Positions 18,106-26,511 of a DNA stretch of 64,000 nt are shown here, piece by piece (position 1 is the stretch's first letter; the number at the start of each line of letters is the position of its first letter). The notes under the pieces are model-generated. The model was not told the DNA's origin and did not search any database. It saw only the letters and a list, made by a program, of their open reading frames with translations. The stretch lies in NCBI GenBank assembly GCA_024760525.1, contig CP060499.1, forward strand, positions 1,364,001 to 1,428,000, read 5' to 3'. Source of the DNA: Nitrospira sp. (lineage in GTDB: Bacteria; Nitrospirota; Nitrospiria; Nitrospirales; Nitrospiraceae). The position numbers and the translations under genes were made by a program.

Positions 18106-19548
18106 ATGTTGCTCGATGCTGTCACCTGCTACCGCGCACTGCTGGCGCGCGATGCGCGCTTCGACGGACGATTTTTCATCGCTGTCTCATCGACGCGTAT
18201 CTATTGCCGGCCGATCTGTCCGGTCAAGCCGCCCAGGCTCGAGAACTGCCGATTTTATCCGAGCGCCGCTGCAGCCGAGGTTGACGGCTACCGGCCGTGT
18301 CTGCGCTGTCGTCCCGAACTTGCACCGGGCAATGCGAGCGTGGATGCGACCACACGCGTGGCACAGGCCGCGGCGAGCCTGATCGAGGATCGTGCGCTCG
18401 ACTCTGACGGATTAGTCGGTATCGCATCGAGCCTCGGCATCACCGATCGGCATCTGCGACGAGTATTCGGCGCCGAGTTTGGCGTTTCGCCCATCGAGTT
18501 TGCCCAGACGCAGCGTCTGCTTCTCGCCAAGCGTTTGCTGACTGATACCGGTTTGCCGGTCACCGAAGTCGCGCTCGCGAGCGGATTTGGGAGCCTGCGG
18601 CGCTTCAACGCACTCTTCAGACAGCGATATCGCCTTCAACCTGGACAGTTGCGCCGGCGCGTGAATGGTCAGGCAATGCCGGTGGCCGATGCCCTGAGCT
18701 TCGAACTCAGTTACCGCCCGCCTTATGATTGGCCGGCAATGACGGCGTTTCTCGGTGCACGGGCCATTGACGGTGTTGAGATGCTTGACGGCCCCTGTTA
18801 CCGGCGCACCGTCCGTGTGACATCGGAGGGGAACGGCCATGTGGGTTGGGTCGAGATCCGACCATCACCGAAGAAACCGGCACTCCATGTCGCAGTCTCT
18901 TCATCGCTCGCCCGGGTTCTGCCGCCATTGCTTGCGCGTATCAAGACGCTCATGGATCTGTCCTGCAATCCGACAGAGATTGCAGGCGTGTTGGGAAAGT
19001 TGGCACAGCGTCCTGGTATACGCGTCCTGGGTGCATTCGACGGATTCGAAGTCGCGGTGCGTGCGATTATTGGGCAACAAGTGACCGTTGCCGCGGCACG
19101 GACCATCGCGAGTCGCTTCGCTGCTGCGATCGGGGATCCGCTCGAGACACCGTTTCAAGCATTGACTACGGTGTTTCCATCCGCAGCGCGTGTGGCTGAC
19201 GCGGCGGTCGGCCTCATCGCGCGTCTGGGGATGCCGGCGGCGCGCGCACGCTCGGTGATCACGCTCGCGCGTGCGGTCGCGGACGGTGGCCTCGTCCTGA
19301 CGCCTCACGCAGATCTCGATGAAACGCTGGAGCGTTTGCGCACGCTGCCCGGCGTGGGAGAATGGACGGCGCAGTACATCGCCATGCGGGCGCTTGCCTG
19401 GCCGGATGCATTTCCTCATACCGATCTCGGCGTCATGAAGGCGCTGAAGGAGAAAAATGCTCGCCGCGTGCTCGAAGCCGGTGAAGCATGGCGGCCATGG
19501 CGCGCGTATGCCGTGATGCAGCTCTGGCACTCACTGATCAAGGAGTAA
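18106..19548 (+). CDS. Ada-type zinc/HTH domain fused to AlkA 3-methyladenine DNA glycosylase
   Basis: A 480-residue fusion. The Ada N-terminal zinc domain has cysteines 34, 38, 65 and 68; in Ada one of these takes the methyl group from methylphosphotriesters. An AraC-type HTH follows (~90-185; LVGIASSLGITDRHLRRVF, LASGFGSLRRFNALFR). The AlkA part has a helix-hairpin-helix glycosylase (~190-480), with LPGVGEWTAQYIAMRAL and the catalytic Asp in HTDLGVMK. It should both sense and repair alkylated DNA. ogt follows 2 bases after the stop, so the two form a repair operon. ATG 18106 fits the family N-terminus; an ATG 42 bases upstream is the alternative. Confidence 0.9.
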   Translation: MLLDAVTCYRALLARDARFDGRFFIAVSSTRIYCRPICPVKPPRLENCRFYPSAAAAEVDGYRPCLRCRPELAPGNASVDATTRVAQAAASLIEDRALDSDGLVGIASSLGITDRHLRRVFGAEFGVSPIEFAQTQRLLLAKRLLTDTGLPVTEVALASGFGSLRRFNALFRQRYRLQPGQLRRRVNGQAMPVADALSFELSYRPPYDWPAMTAFLGARAIDGVEMLDGPCYRRTVRVTSEGNGHVGWVEIRPSPKKPALHVAVSSSLARVLPPLLARIKTLMDLSCNPTEIAGVLGKLAQRPGIRVLGAFDGFEVAVRAIIGQQVTVAAARTIASRFAAAIGDPLETPFQALTTVFPSAARVADAAVGLIARLGMPAARARSVITLARAVADGGLVLTPHADLDETLERLRTLPGVGEWTAQYIAMRALAWPDAFPHTDLGVMKALKEKNARRVLEAGEAWRPWRAYAVMQLWHSLIKE

Positions 19549-19550
19549 TC

Positions 19551-20030
19551 ATGCCGTACTACGACTACTATCAGAGTCCCCGCGGACGTATGTTGCTGGT
19601 TGCCGATGACCACGCGCTGACAGGTGTCTATTTCACCGGACAGAAGTATCACCCTCGCGTCGACAAGGAGTGGAAACGAGCCGGCCGGCATGCGCCGTTA
19701 TGCCACGCGAAGCGCGAGCTGTCGGAGTATTTCGACGGCAGGCGGGCGCGGTTTACCGTCAAAGTCGCGCCGCACGGCACACCGTTCCAGCGCGCCGTGT
19801 GGAAGGCGATTGCAAGCGTCCGGTTCGGTCAAACCATCGCGTATGCCGAACTGGCGCAGCGCGCAGGTTACCCCGGGAGTGCACGAGCAGCCGGTGCAGC
19901 CACCGGCCGCAATCCAATCAGCATCATCGTGCCCTGCCATCGCATTGTCGGCTCGAACGGTTCGCTCACCGGTTACGCTGGCGGTTTGGAGAAAAAGCGC
20001 GCCCTCCTGTCATTGGAAGCGCAGCCCTAG
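19551..20030 (+). CDS. ogt: Methylated-DNA-protein cysteine S-methyltransferase
   Basis: A 159-residue suicide repair protein that moves the alkyl group from O6-alkylguanine to its own cysteine. The active-site motif PCHRIV is at about residues 124-129, preceded by GRNPISIIV and followed by GYAGGLEKK. The N-terminal ribonuclease-like domain is short but complete. The start lies 2 bases after the stop of the AlkA fusion, whose last codons carry the AAGGAG ribosome site. The pair is the classical adaptive-response set. Confidence 0.93.
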   Translation: MPYYDYYQSPRGRMLLVADDHALTGVYFTGQKYHPRVDKEWKRAGRHAPLCHAKRELSEYFDGRRARFTVKVAPHGTPFQRAVWKAIASVRFGQTIAYAELAQRAGYPGSARAAGAATGRNPISIIVPCHRIVGSNGSLTGYAGGLEKKRALLSLEAQP

Positions 20031-20135
20031 GTCAAGTGTGTATGTGCGCGAGACATCCTCGCTGTGAGGAGGTGTGACGTCAATCAGCGTACGTGCTGAA
20101 GTGGTACCCAGAACTAGCAACGAAGGAGGTCGTCC

Positions 20136-20615
20136 ATGGCAGGGAAGGTGTACGCAATTCCAGTGGGCTATGAAGGCGCGACGCCGTATCTCATCATCCA
20201 CGACGCAGTTCGCGCGCTTGAGTTTTATGGGAAAGCCTTTGGAGCCACTGAAATCATGCGCATCCCAACCCCGGATGGAAAGATCGGACATGCGGAGATC
20301 AAGATCGGGGCGGCGATCGTCATGTTGGCCGACGAATTCCCGGACATGAATTGCAAGAGCCCTCACTCGCTCGGCGGTTCGCCGGTGAGCATCATGGTGT
20401 ACGTGCAAGACGTGGATGCATTCGTGAAACGAGCCGTGGCGGCCGGCGCGAAAGTGATCACCCCGGTTGAGGACAAATTCTACGGTGACCGTTCCGGCAG
20501 CTTGGAAGATCCCTTCGGACACCACTGGCACTTCGCCACACATGTCGAAGATGTGCCGCCCGACGAAATGGCGAAACGTGCAGTGGCCTTCATGAAACAA
20601 CAGGGCGGGGCGTAG
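20136..20615 (+). CDS. VOC-family (glyoxalase/PhnB-like) protein, copy 1
   Basis: A 159-residue two-repeat betaalphabetabetabeta protein. It has YLIIHDAVRALEFYGKAFGA at about residues 18-37, GHAEIKIGAAIVMLAD, and the C-terminal EDPFGHHWHFATHVEDV metal-pocket strand. This resembles the PhnB/YdcJ-like VOC group, often glutathione-transferase-like or resistance proteins; the substrate is unknown. An AAGGAGGT ribosome site precedes the ATG. It is almost duplicated at 24031-24513, with 11 substitutions in about 149 shared residues and an identical central-to-C-terminal segment. Confidence 0.85.
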   Translation: MAGKVYAIPVGYEGATPYLIIHDAVRALEFYGKAFGATEIMRIPTPDGKIGHAEIKIGAAIVMLADEFPDMNCKSPHSLGGSPVSIMVYVQDVDAFVKRAVAAGAKVITPVEDKFYGDRSGSLEDPFGHHWHFATHVEDVPPDEMAKRAVAFMKQQGGA

Positions 20616-21047
20616 TGTCCCCAGTCGCCTTGACCATGAGCTGTAGATATCAACGATTCTTGACTCATACTTGATTACGCGGCTTATTCTTATTCAATCC
20701 TATCTATTTTCGTTACCACTCGTGCACATTGCGCGCTGGTAATTATTGTGGGTGATCTGTCTTCTGCCCTTGGGACTGCCAGTGATTGACGCGTCGATGT
20801 GAGTAAGATCACTATCCTCCCTGGTATCCGAGTAGATACACAGCTGTATCTCTGATCGTACGCATTGCTCTCAGTGAAAAGTGTTGACCCTTCAGATGCA
20901 TGTACAGTCTTGCTGATTAGCACTTAGCCGCGAAGTGGAATGGATTTTGCGGATGCGCGTGAGACATTCGACGGGTTCACGGAAGAAGCACCAAAAACTC
21001 CGACGATAAGGACTTCGGCTACCAGATCAATTGAGGAGGGACTTACG
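20616..21047. other. Intergenic region, no gene seen
   Basis: About 430 bases of relatively AT-rich sequence between the VOC gene and the DsbA-like gene. No supported frame or clear hairpin terminator was found. Confidence 0.5.
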
Positions 21048-21878
21048 ATGCCAACAATACAAAACTTTGCATGTCTGGTCGTTGGGTTGGTGGTGTCAAT
21101 GGGAAGTCTGGTCGGCATCTCGGATTCTGTAGGGGCTCAGACATCGCGATCCGAGGTGTCTGAGACCGAATTCAAAGATCTCCTCGAAAGAATTCTACAG
21201 AAGCACCCGGACATTATCGTTCGTGCGTTAGCGCAAGATCCGGTGATGCTCGCGGATCTGACAGAGCGTGGGATCGAACTGCGCAAGACAAAGATCGAAG
21301 AAGCCCGATGGCGAGCCGAGCTGGCGCATCCCAAAGTTCCACAAATCGCGGAGGATCGCCCGGTCCGTGGCGCGCGGCAAGCCCCTGTCACCATCGTAGA
21401 GTACAGTGATTTTGAATGTCCCTACTGCCGGGCCGCCTACTCGACGCTGCACGAAGTGCTGACCGCGCATGGGGACACGGTTCGACTTGTCTACAAGCAT
21501 ATTCCGCTTAGCTTTCACGCCACGGCCGAACCAGCAGCCAGGTATTTCGAAGCCATTGCCCTCCAGAGCGAAGAGCAGGCGTGGAGGTTTCATGACATTG
21601 TTTTTCAGCAACAGCGGAGTTTGTCTCGCGGTGTCGAAGTCTTGAAGGAGATTGCTTCGGGCCTTGAGATCGATCAGGCGCGGCTCGAGCGGGATCTGCA
21701 AAGCGACACGGTGACACAGCGCATTGCGGCTGATCGTGCCGAGGCCGAACAGTTTGGTTTCGATGGTACACCGGCCTTCGTCATCAACGGCGTCTCGTTG
21801 ATCGGCAATCACCCGAAGCAGGATTTCGATCGCATCATTAAGAAAATGTTGCCGGACGCACACGCGATGGCCAGGTAA
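21048..21878 (+). CDS. DsbA/thioredoxin-fold periplasmic oxidoreductase
   Basis: A 276-residue exported protein. The signal peptide (CLVVGLVVSMGSLVGISDSVGA) is followed by a helical linker with repeated Leu/Arg. A thioredoxin fold has the active site CPYC in DFECPYCRAAYSTLHEV. The cis-Pro loop is FDGTPAFVINGV, and YKHIPLSFHATAEPAARYFEAIA is typical of the DsbA/DSBA-like thiol oxidoreductases. It forms or isomerises disulfides outside the cytoplasm. The start at 21048 has GAGGAGGG upstream. The next gene encodes a secreted protein with dozens of cysteines, which makes it a likely client. Confidence 0.88.
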   Translation: MPTIQNFACLVVGLVVSMGSLVGISDSVGAQTSRSEVSETEFKDLLERILQKHPDIIVRALAQDPVMLADLTERGIELRKTKIEEARWRAELAHPKVPQIAEDRPVRGARQAPVTIVEYSDFECPYCRAAYSTLHEVLTAHGDTVRLVYKHIPLSFHATAEPAARYFEAIALQSEEQAWRFHDIVFQQQRSLSRGVEVLKEIASGLEIDQARLERDLQSDTVTQRIAADRAEAEQFGFDGTPAFVINGVSLIGNHPKQDFDRIIKKMLPDAHAMAR

Positions 21879-21979
21879 GCGCCGGTCATAGGTCCGTGTG
21901 GATAAGGCTGGTGAGGGCGAATTGTCTGACAACCTGGTGTCCAGTTGCCACTTCGCTGAATGAGACAGGGAGCACGCCA

Positions 21980-23935
21980 ATGAAGATCACGTTCCTATCC
22001 ATCCTATTCCTGAGTGTCATCCTGCTGGGCTCGACCGCACATGCGGATCTTTGCAAGGACGTGACGGAACTGTTCCGGCCCGTCACTCCCGGAATTGAGA
22101 ATGATGAGAAACTCTACGAAGAACTCTTTCCCGACGACACGTACCTCGGAGACCGGCGCTGGAACGGAATCATCCTGCAGTGTAACCGCCAGCGAGACAC
22201 GAAAGGCGACGAAGTGCTGAAACTCACCGGATCGGCTGGCGCCAGTGAAAAGACTGAGGTATTGAAGGCCGCCAATCTCGATCCCAAAGTGATCCGGGGA
22301 CATTACGATTTTGTGGGGCTACCGATCGGCTCGCTGCTCAGTTTCAAGTACGTCTATATGCTGAGTAAGGAGAACGGGGTGTGGACCATGATCATTCCCT
22401 ATAAGCCTCTATTCAATGAGCTGGTTGATGGCCGTGTCGATTTCGATCCGAGCCATGCCGAGCAACTGTACGAGGCTTCGCAGGTGGCCAATCCTTCTGA
22501 CGCTGTGCAGGTGTTCGGGCTGAAGCCCGATGCCAGACCTATCTCCAATACCCTCTGTTCGACATCGACGTACTTCCCCGGAGATGTCGGCAGGTACGAT
22601 GACAAAGAGCTACATCGCCGGGATCCTGAAAATAAGTTCATCAGTCAGGGCTTAATCGAATATCGGTATGAAAAAGGCGGGGACACCTTCACCGGCTGCC
22701 GTGTGAAGAAAGGCACCGATCTATTTTGGAGGTGGGATGCGTCTCGGAACCAGGCAGTAAAGGTGACGCCACAAGGCTGGATTCTGAATAACTTTGTGCG
22801 AACCAGCGAGGCCTATTGGAGCATCCCGGGAGTATTTCGGCTGAAGCTGCTCCTCGAAGGCCACAATGACGCCTCCTTCCCGCAGTCGACGCGAAACCTC
22901 TTTCAGAAAGGGGATCATCTGTCGGTTCATTTTGCGACGAAGTTTCTCCGTGCGCACTTCAATCAGATGTACAAATCGAACGTGTTTCAGCCCAACAACT
23001 TTTCAACGATGACCAGCGATAAAAGTTACTGGCACGAAGTGGGGCACGCGTTCGGGCTGGACGATGAATATGGGTTTGTGGAAGACGAGGGCAAGAGGAG
23101 TTGCAAAAACACTCGCTTCACCGGTTTGTACGACACGGTGTCCTATCAGATGTGTGACGCAGACACGACGGACAAGCGAACGATCTACCATTACATTGCC
23201 GTCTCCCGGTATCTCACGAAGCAGCAGGAATGCAATCGCGACAATGATTGCGCGGCCGGCCAGTTCTGCAATGCGGGGATCGATCTCAACAAGAATCAGT
23301 GTGTGGCCAAGAAGGCGGATAACGAAACCTGCGATATCGCCGGAGGAGATCACCAGTGCAAGAGCGGCTATTGCAAGCTGTCCCGGTGCTACACCCCGAA
23401 CTCGGTGCCGATGGGTGAAACATGCTACCTCAATGACGCCTGCAAAGAGGGGAAATGCAGCAGCCTGGACGGAACGAAGGGCACGTGTGTGTGCCGGGGG
23501 GATACAGACTGTAGTCCGGGCAAATACTGCAACGCCGGGTTGGACATCACGAAGAATAGTTGTATGGCGCTCAAGAACGACCATGAGACGTGCGACATAG
23601 CCGGCGGGGGCCATCAATGCAAGAGCGGATATTGTAAGTTCGGCCATTGTTACACGCCTAATTCAGTCGACAGGGGCGACGCCTGCTACAACGACGATGC
23701 CTGCAAGCAAGGCAAATGCAGTGCCGTCGATGGTGCCAAAGGGACCTGTGTATGCCAGAAGGATCCCGACTGCGATCCCGGCGAGTATTGCGACGCCGGC
23801 TTGGACTTTAAAGAGAATAAGTGTCGGCGCAAGCTGGACGAAGGAGAGAAGTGCGGCTCAGTCGGCTCATTCGGGAACGACCACAAATGTAAGTCCGGGG
23901 CATGTTCAGGCGCGCCGTTCTATAAATGCAAATAG
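21980..23935 (+). CDS. Secreted metallopeptidase with Dickkopf-like cysteine repeats
   Basis: A 651-residue exported protein. The signal peptide ends near STAHA. A large N-terminal domain of unknown fold covers ~20-330. The zinc site HEVGHAFGLDDEYG begins at H352 and fits the HExxHxxGxxDE pattern of metzincin-like peptidases. The rest (~430-651) is three cysteine-rich repeats of about 80 residues; each contains ETCDIAGGxHQCKSGYC, a CKxGKCS segment and CxxDxDCxxGxYC (repeats 2 and 3 closest). These resemble Dickkopf/TIL-like modules. It may be a protease with binding repeats or an inhibitor-like surface. The DsbA-like gene just upstream could supply the disulfides. Confidence 0.75.
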   Translation: MKITFLSILFLSVILLGSTAHADLCKDVTELFRPVTPGIENDEKLYEELFPDDTYLGDRRWNGIILQCNRQRDTKGDEVLKLTGSAGASEKTEVLKAANLDPKVIRGHYDFVGLPIGSLLSFKYVYMLSKENGVWTMIIPYKPLFNELVDGRVDFDPSHAEQLYEASQVANPSDAVQVFGLKPDARPISNTLCSTSTYFPGDVGRYDDKELHRRDPENKFISQGLIEYRYEKGGDTFTGCRVKKGTDLFWRWDASRNQAVKVTPQGWILNNFVRTSEAYWSIPGVFRLKLLLEGHNDASFPQSTRNLFQKGDHLSVHFATKFLRAHFNQMYKSNVFQPNNFSTMTSDKSYWHEVGHAFGLDDEYGFVEDEGKRSCKNTRFTGLYDTVSYQMCDADTTDKRTIYHYIAVSRYLTKQQECNRDNDCAAGQFCNAGIDLNKNQCVAKKADNETCDIAGGDHQCKSGYCKLSRCYTPNSVPMGETCYLNDACKEGKCSSLDGTKGTCVCRGDTDCSPGKYCNAGLDITKNSCMALKNDHETCDIAGGGHQCKSGYCKFGHCYTPNSVDRGDACYNDDACKQGKCSAVDGAKGTCVCQKDPDCDPGEYCDAGLDFKENKCRRKLDEGEKCGSVGSFGNDHKCKSGACSGAPFYKCK

Positions 23936-23954
23936 CTCGATTTGCACATTGTCC

Positions 23955-24000
23955 TTAGTGAAACACCACCGCATGGGGTTTCCCATGCGGTGGTCACTAA
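23955..24000. terminator. Long hairpin between metallopeptidase and VOC copy 2
   Basis: A perfect 13-bp stem (23965-23977 with 23982-23994, loop GTTT) is extended by TTAGTG and CACTAA arms after a small bulge. No T-run follows, so it may act as a bidirectional transcription end or an mRNA-protecting structure. Confidence 0.6.
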
Positions 24001-24030
24001 GCTGCTTTCTATTCTAGATTCACTGAGTCA

Positions 24031-24513
24031 ATGCGGCTTTCTGCCATCACAATGTTAATGACGGGATATGAAGGCGCGGCGCCGTATCTCATCATCAACG
24101 ACGCAGCTCAGGCGCTTGAGTTTTATGCGAAGGCCTTCGGAGCCACGGAAATCATGCGCATCCCGACTCCGGATGGAAAGGTCGGACATGCGGAGATCAA
24201 GATCGGAACGGCGATCGTCATGCTGGCCGACGAATTCCCGGACATGAATTGCAAGAGCCCTCAATCGCTCGGTGGTTCGCCGGTCAGCATCATGGTGTAC
24301 GTGCAAGACGTGGATGCATTCGTGAAACGAGCCGTCGCCGCCGGCGCGAAAGTGATCACCCCGGTTGAGGACAAATTCTACGGTGACCGTTCCGGCAGCT
24401 TGGAAGATCCCTTCGGACATCATTGGCACTTCGCCACACATGTCGAGGATGTGCCGCTCGACGAAATGGCCAAACGGGCAGAAACCTTCATGAAACAACA
24501 GGGCGGGGCGTAG
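24031..24513 (+). CDS. VOC-family protein, copy 2
   Basis: This copy is nearly identical to the protein at 20136-20615 from GYEGA onward (11 differences in about 149 residues). The homology stops at the N-terminus: MAGKVYAIPV of copy 1 is replaced by an unrelated short start (MRLSAITMLMT), and no good ribosome site is visible before 24031 or the inner ATGs at 24052 and 24058. The EDPFGHHWHFATHVEDV segment is intact, so the fold should be complete. It may be poorly expressed or silent because only the body of the gene was duplicated. Confidence 0.78.
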   Translation: MRLSAITMLMTGYEGAAPYLIINDAAQALEFYAKAFGATEIMRIPTPDGKVGHAEIKIGTAIVMLADEFPDMNCKSPQSLGGSPVSIMVYVQDVDAFVKRAVAAGAKVITPVEDKFYGDRSGSLEDPFGHHWHFATHVEDVPLDEMAKRAETFMKQQGGA

Positions 24514-24882
24514 CGAAGACCTCTACAGACAGATTCCAAGCTCATGAGTATGGTTCAGTGGCCTGCCCCCTTTGGTGAGGCTCCGTGTAGCAATACACCT
24601 GGATGCACGCCACTCTATGTATCGTGCCGGACGTGACGCGATATCAGCACCTCTTAGATCTCCTTAGATACCTTTCTCCTGCGCACGGTTCCTTTCTCCA
24701 CACTTTCGTATAGTGCCATTAAAGTGGCTCTGGAAGCCGATTTGTAGGAGATGACTCTTGACAGATAGCTGAGAGCGCAACTACACTCACGCCACTTTAT
24801 GATTAGGAATAGACACGTGAGTGTTTAAACTTACAAGAGCTATTCTTTAGGTTGTTCACCCACTGTCAAGGAGTGTGCGTTG
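24514..24882. other. Intergenic region, no gene seen
   Basis: About 370 bases. A TTGACA near 24757 could be a -35 for the following gene. No coding frame is supported. Confidence 0.45.
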
Positions 24883-25200
24883 ATGAGCGAGCAGAAAGAC
24901 ACGACCATTGCGTTAAACGTCCGGTTGAAACCTTCTGATTCTTCGGCCCACCCACGAGCAGCCAACTACACCAATGTCGGGATCGCGCAGGGCATCGCCT
25001 ATCTGGATTTCGGCTTCATCGAGCCAGCTTTCCTTGCCGCGATTGCGAAGACGGCAAAAGACGGCCTGGCGGCTCCGAAAGGTGTGGAAGGGCATCTGGT
25101 CACCCGCGTGGCACTAGACGTTAGCGCTCTGGCGCGCCTACGGAAGCAGATTCAACAGGTGCTGGGGAGTTTGGGAGCGGCGCAGAAACCGAAGGCGTAG
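24883..25200 (+). CDS. DUF3467-like small protein
   Basis: A 105-residue protein. The sequence NVRLKPSD, YTNVGIAQGIAYLDFGFIEP and then VTRVALDVSALARLRKQIQQVL resembles the DUF3467 family (short proteins with an N-x-V strand, LDFG and a C-terminal helix). The function of that family is not known. The ATG is chosen by the AAGGAG about 9 bases upstream; a TTG sits just before it. It lies directly upstream of the WD40/lipase array and could be co-transcribed with it, since only 70 bases separate them. Confidence 0.55.
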   Translation: MSEQKDTTIALNVRLKPSDSSAHPRAANYTNVGIAQGIAYLDFGFIEPAFLAAIAKTAKDGLAAPKGVEGHLVTRVALDVSALARLRKQIQQVLGSLGAAQKPKA

Positions 25201-25270
25201 GATGGACAAGAGGCACTGAATGCGAAGTCGATAAGTTATGGAAATGCATCCAGACAACGGCTGGGAGTGA

Positions 25271-26476
25271 ATGATGGCGGAGTCAGGGATGATGCGACAG
25301 CTGGTACCGAGGTGTCTGCAAGTAATCGCGACTGCGGGTATGCTCGCGATTGGTCTCGTCGAACTCGCAAGTCTCTTCATCCCTTCTATTTCTGCAAAGG
25401 ATCTTGCCATGGCGACTGAACGCCCATCAGAGGAGACGAAACCTCCAACGTGGACCATCAAACATCGGCTGCACCATGACTCAGGCGTTACCACTGTGGC
25501 CATGAATCCCAGCGGGACTGAGGTCGCGGCCGGAGGAATTCTGAGCCCGTTGGTGAGCATCTGGGATGTCGAAACCGGCAGGTTAGTTCGTCATATCAAA
25601 GGCCTCAAGGGCAGCACGCAGGTCCTGGCCTATAGTCCCGATGGCAAGTCATTTGCGGTCGGACGCGGGATGATTACCTCCGCGGATATTTGTGTCTTTC
25701 TCTTTCAGGCAGGCACCGGCACGATCTTGCAACGTCTTGTCCCCCCGCCGATTGCCACCAGCTTTGCCTCAAAGGGCGTCGGCATGGTGGAGTCACTGCA
25801 ATATAGCCCAGACAGTCAGTTTCTTGCCGTGACTTTTCGCGGAGGTGGAATTGGGATCTATGAGGTGGCAACTGGCCAGCTCATCAAGAGGAAGACCGTG
25901 TATACGCCATCGTTTGGAGCCCTCGCCTATAGTCCCGACGGGAAATACCTCGCCTTTGGGCAGTGGAAAACAAGGGAGGGGAGAGAGAGTGAGCACTTCT
26001 GGAGTCCTATGGAAATTCAACTCCTGGACACCTCGGCAGAAGGGGGAGTTGTCAAAACCTTTCCGGGCCACACTGATCTGACTACGGCGTTAGCCTTTGA
26101 TCCGCGAGGCCATCTCCTGGCCTCAGGGTCAACTACCGGGCAAGTACAAGAAAGTTTAGACCCCAAGACAAATCATATGGTGAGAAAACAGAATGATGAT
26201 CCAATTCGTCTCTGGGATGTTGAGGCGGGCATGCTGGTGAAGGAATTGGTCGGGCATCGTCGGCGCGTCACGTCCCTTGTATTTATTGAGGATGGCCAAA
26301 TCTTGGTTTCGGGTAGTTACGACAAGACCATCAAAGTATGGGATGTGCCAAGAGGAACAGTAATCTCCACCCTAACAGGTCATGACGACTATGTAGCGTC
26401 TGTTGCAGTAAACAGGAATTCAAAATACTTAGCCTCCGGCGGGGGGGCTGAGATCAAGATCTGGCAACGTGATTGA
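25271..26476 (+). CDS. WD40-repeat protein 1 of the array
   Basis: A 401-residue beta-propeller with an N-terminal hydrophobic segment (IATAGMLAIGLVELASLFI), probably a signal anchor or uncleaved signal. Then comes SEETKPPTWTIKHRLHHDSG, shared by all three paralogues. WD-type blades follow (e.g. VSIWDVETGRLVRHIKGLKG, YSPDGKYLAFGQW, IKVWDVPRGTVISTLTGHDD), about seven in all. The N-terminal half is close to the other two copies, while the C-terminal half differs. It probably resides in the periplasm or at the membrane and acts by protein binding. The next gene starts 36 bases after its stop. Confidence 0.85.
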   Translation: MMAESGMMRQLVPRCLQVIATAGMLAIGLVELASLFIPSISAKDLAMATERPSEETKPPTWTIKHRLHHDSGVTTVAMNPSGTEVAAGGILSPLVSIWDVETGRLVRHIKGLKGSTQVLAYSPDGKSFAVGRGMITSADICVFLFQAGTGTILQRLVPPPIATSFASKGVGMVESLQYSPDSQFLAVTFRGGGIGIYEVATGQLIKRKTVYTPSFGALAYSPDGKYLAFGQWKTREGRESEHFWSPMEIQLLDTSAEGGVVKTFPGHTDLTTALAFDPRGHLLASGSTTGQVQESLDPKTNHMVRKQNDDPIRLWDVEAGMLVKELVGHRRRVTSLVFIEDGQILVSGSYDKTIKVWDVPRGTVISTLTGHDDYVASVAVNRNSKYLASGGGAEIKIWQRD

Positions 26477-26511
26477 GAGTGAAAGGGCAAGTATTCATAA
26501 GGGAGAGACTA

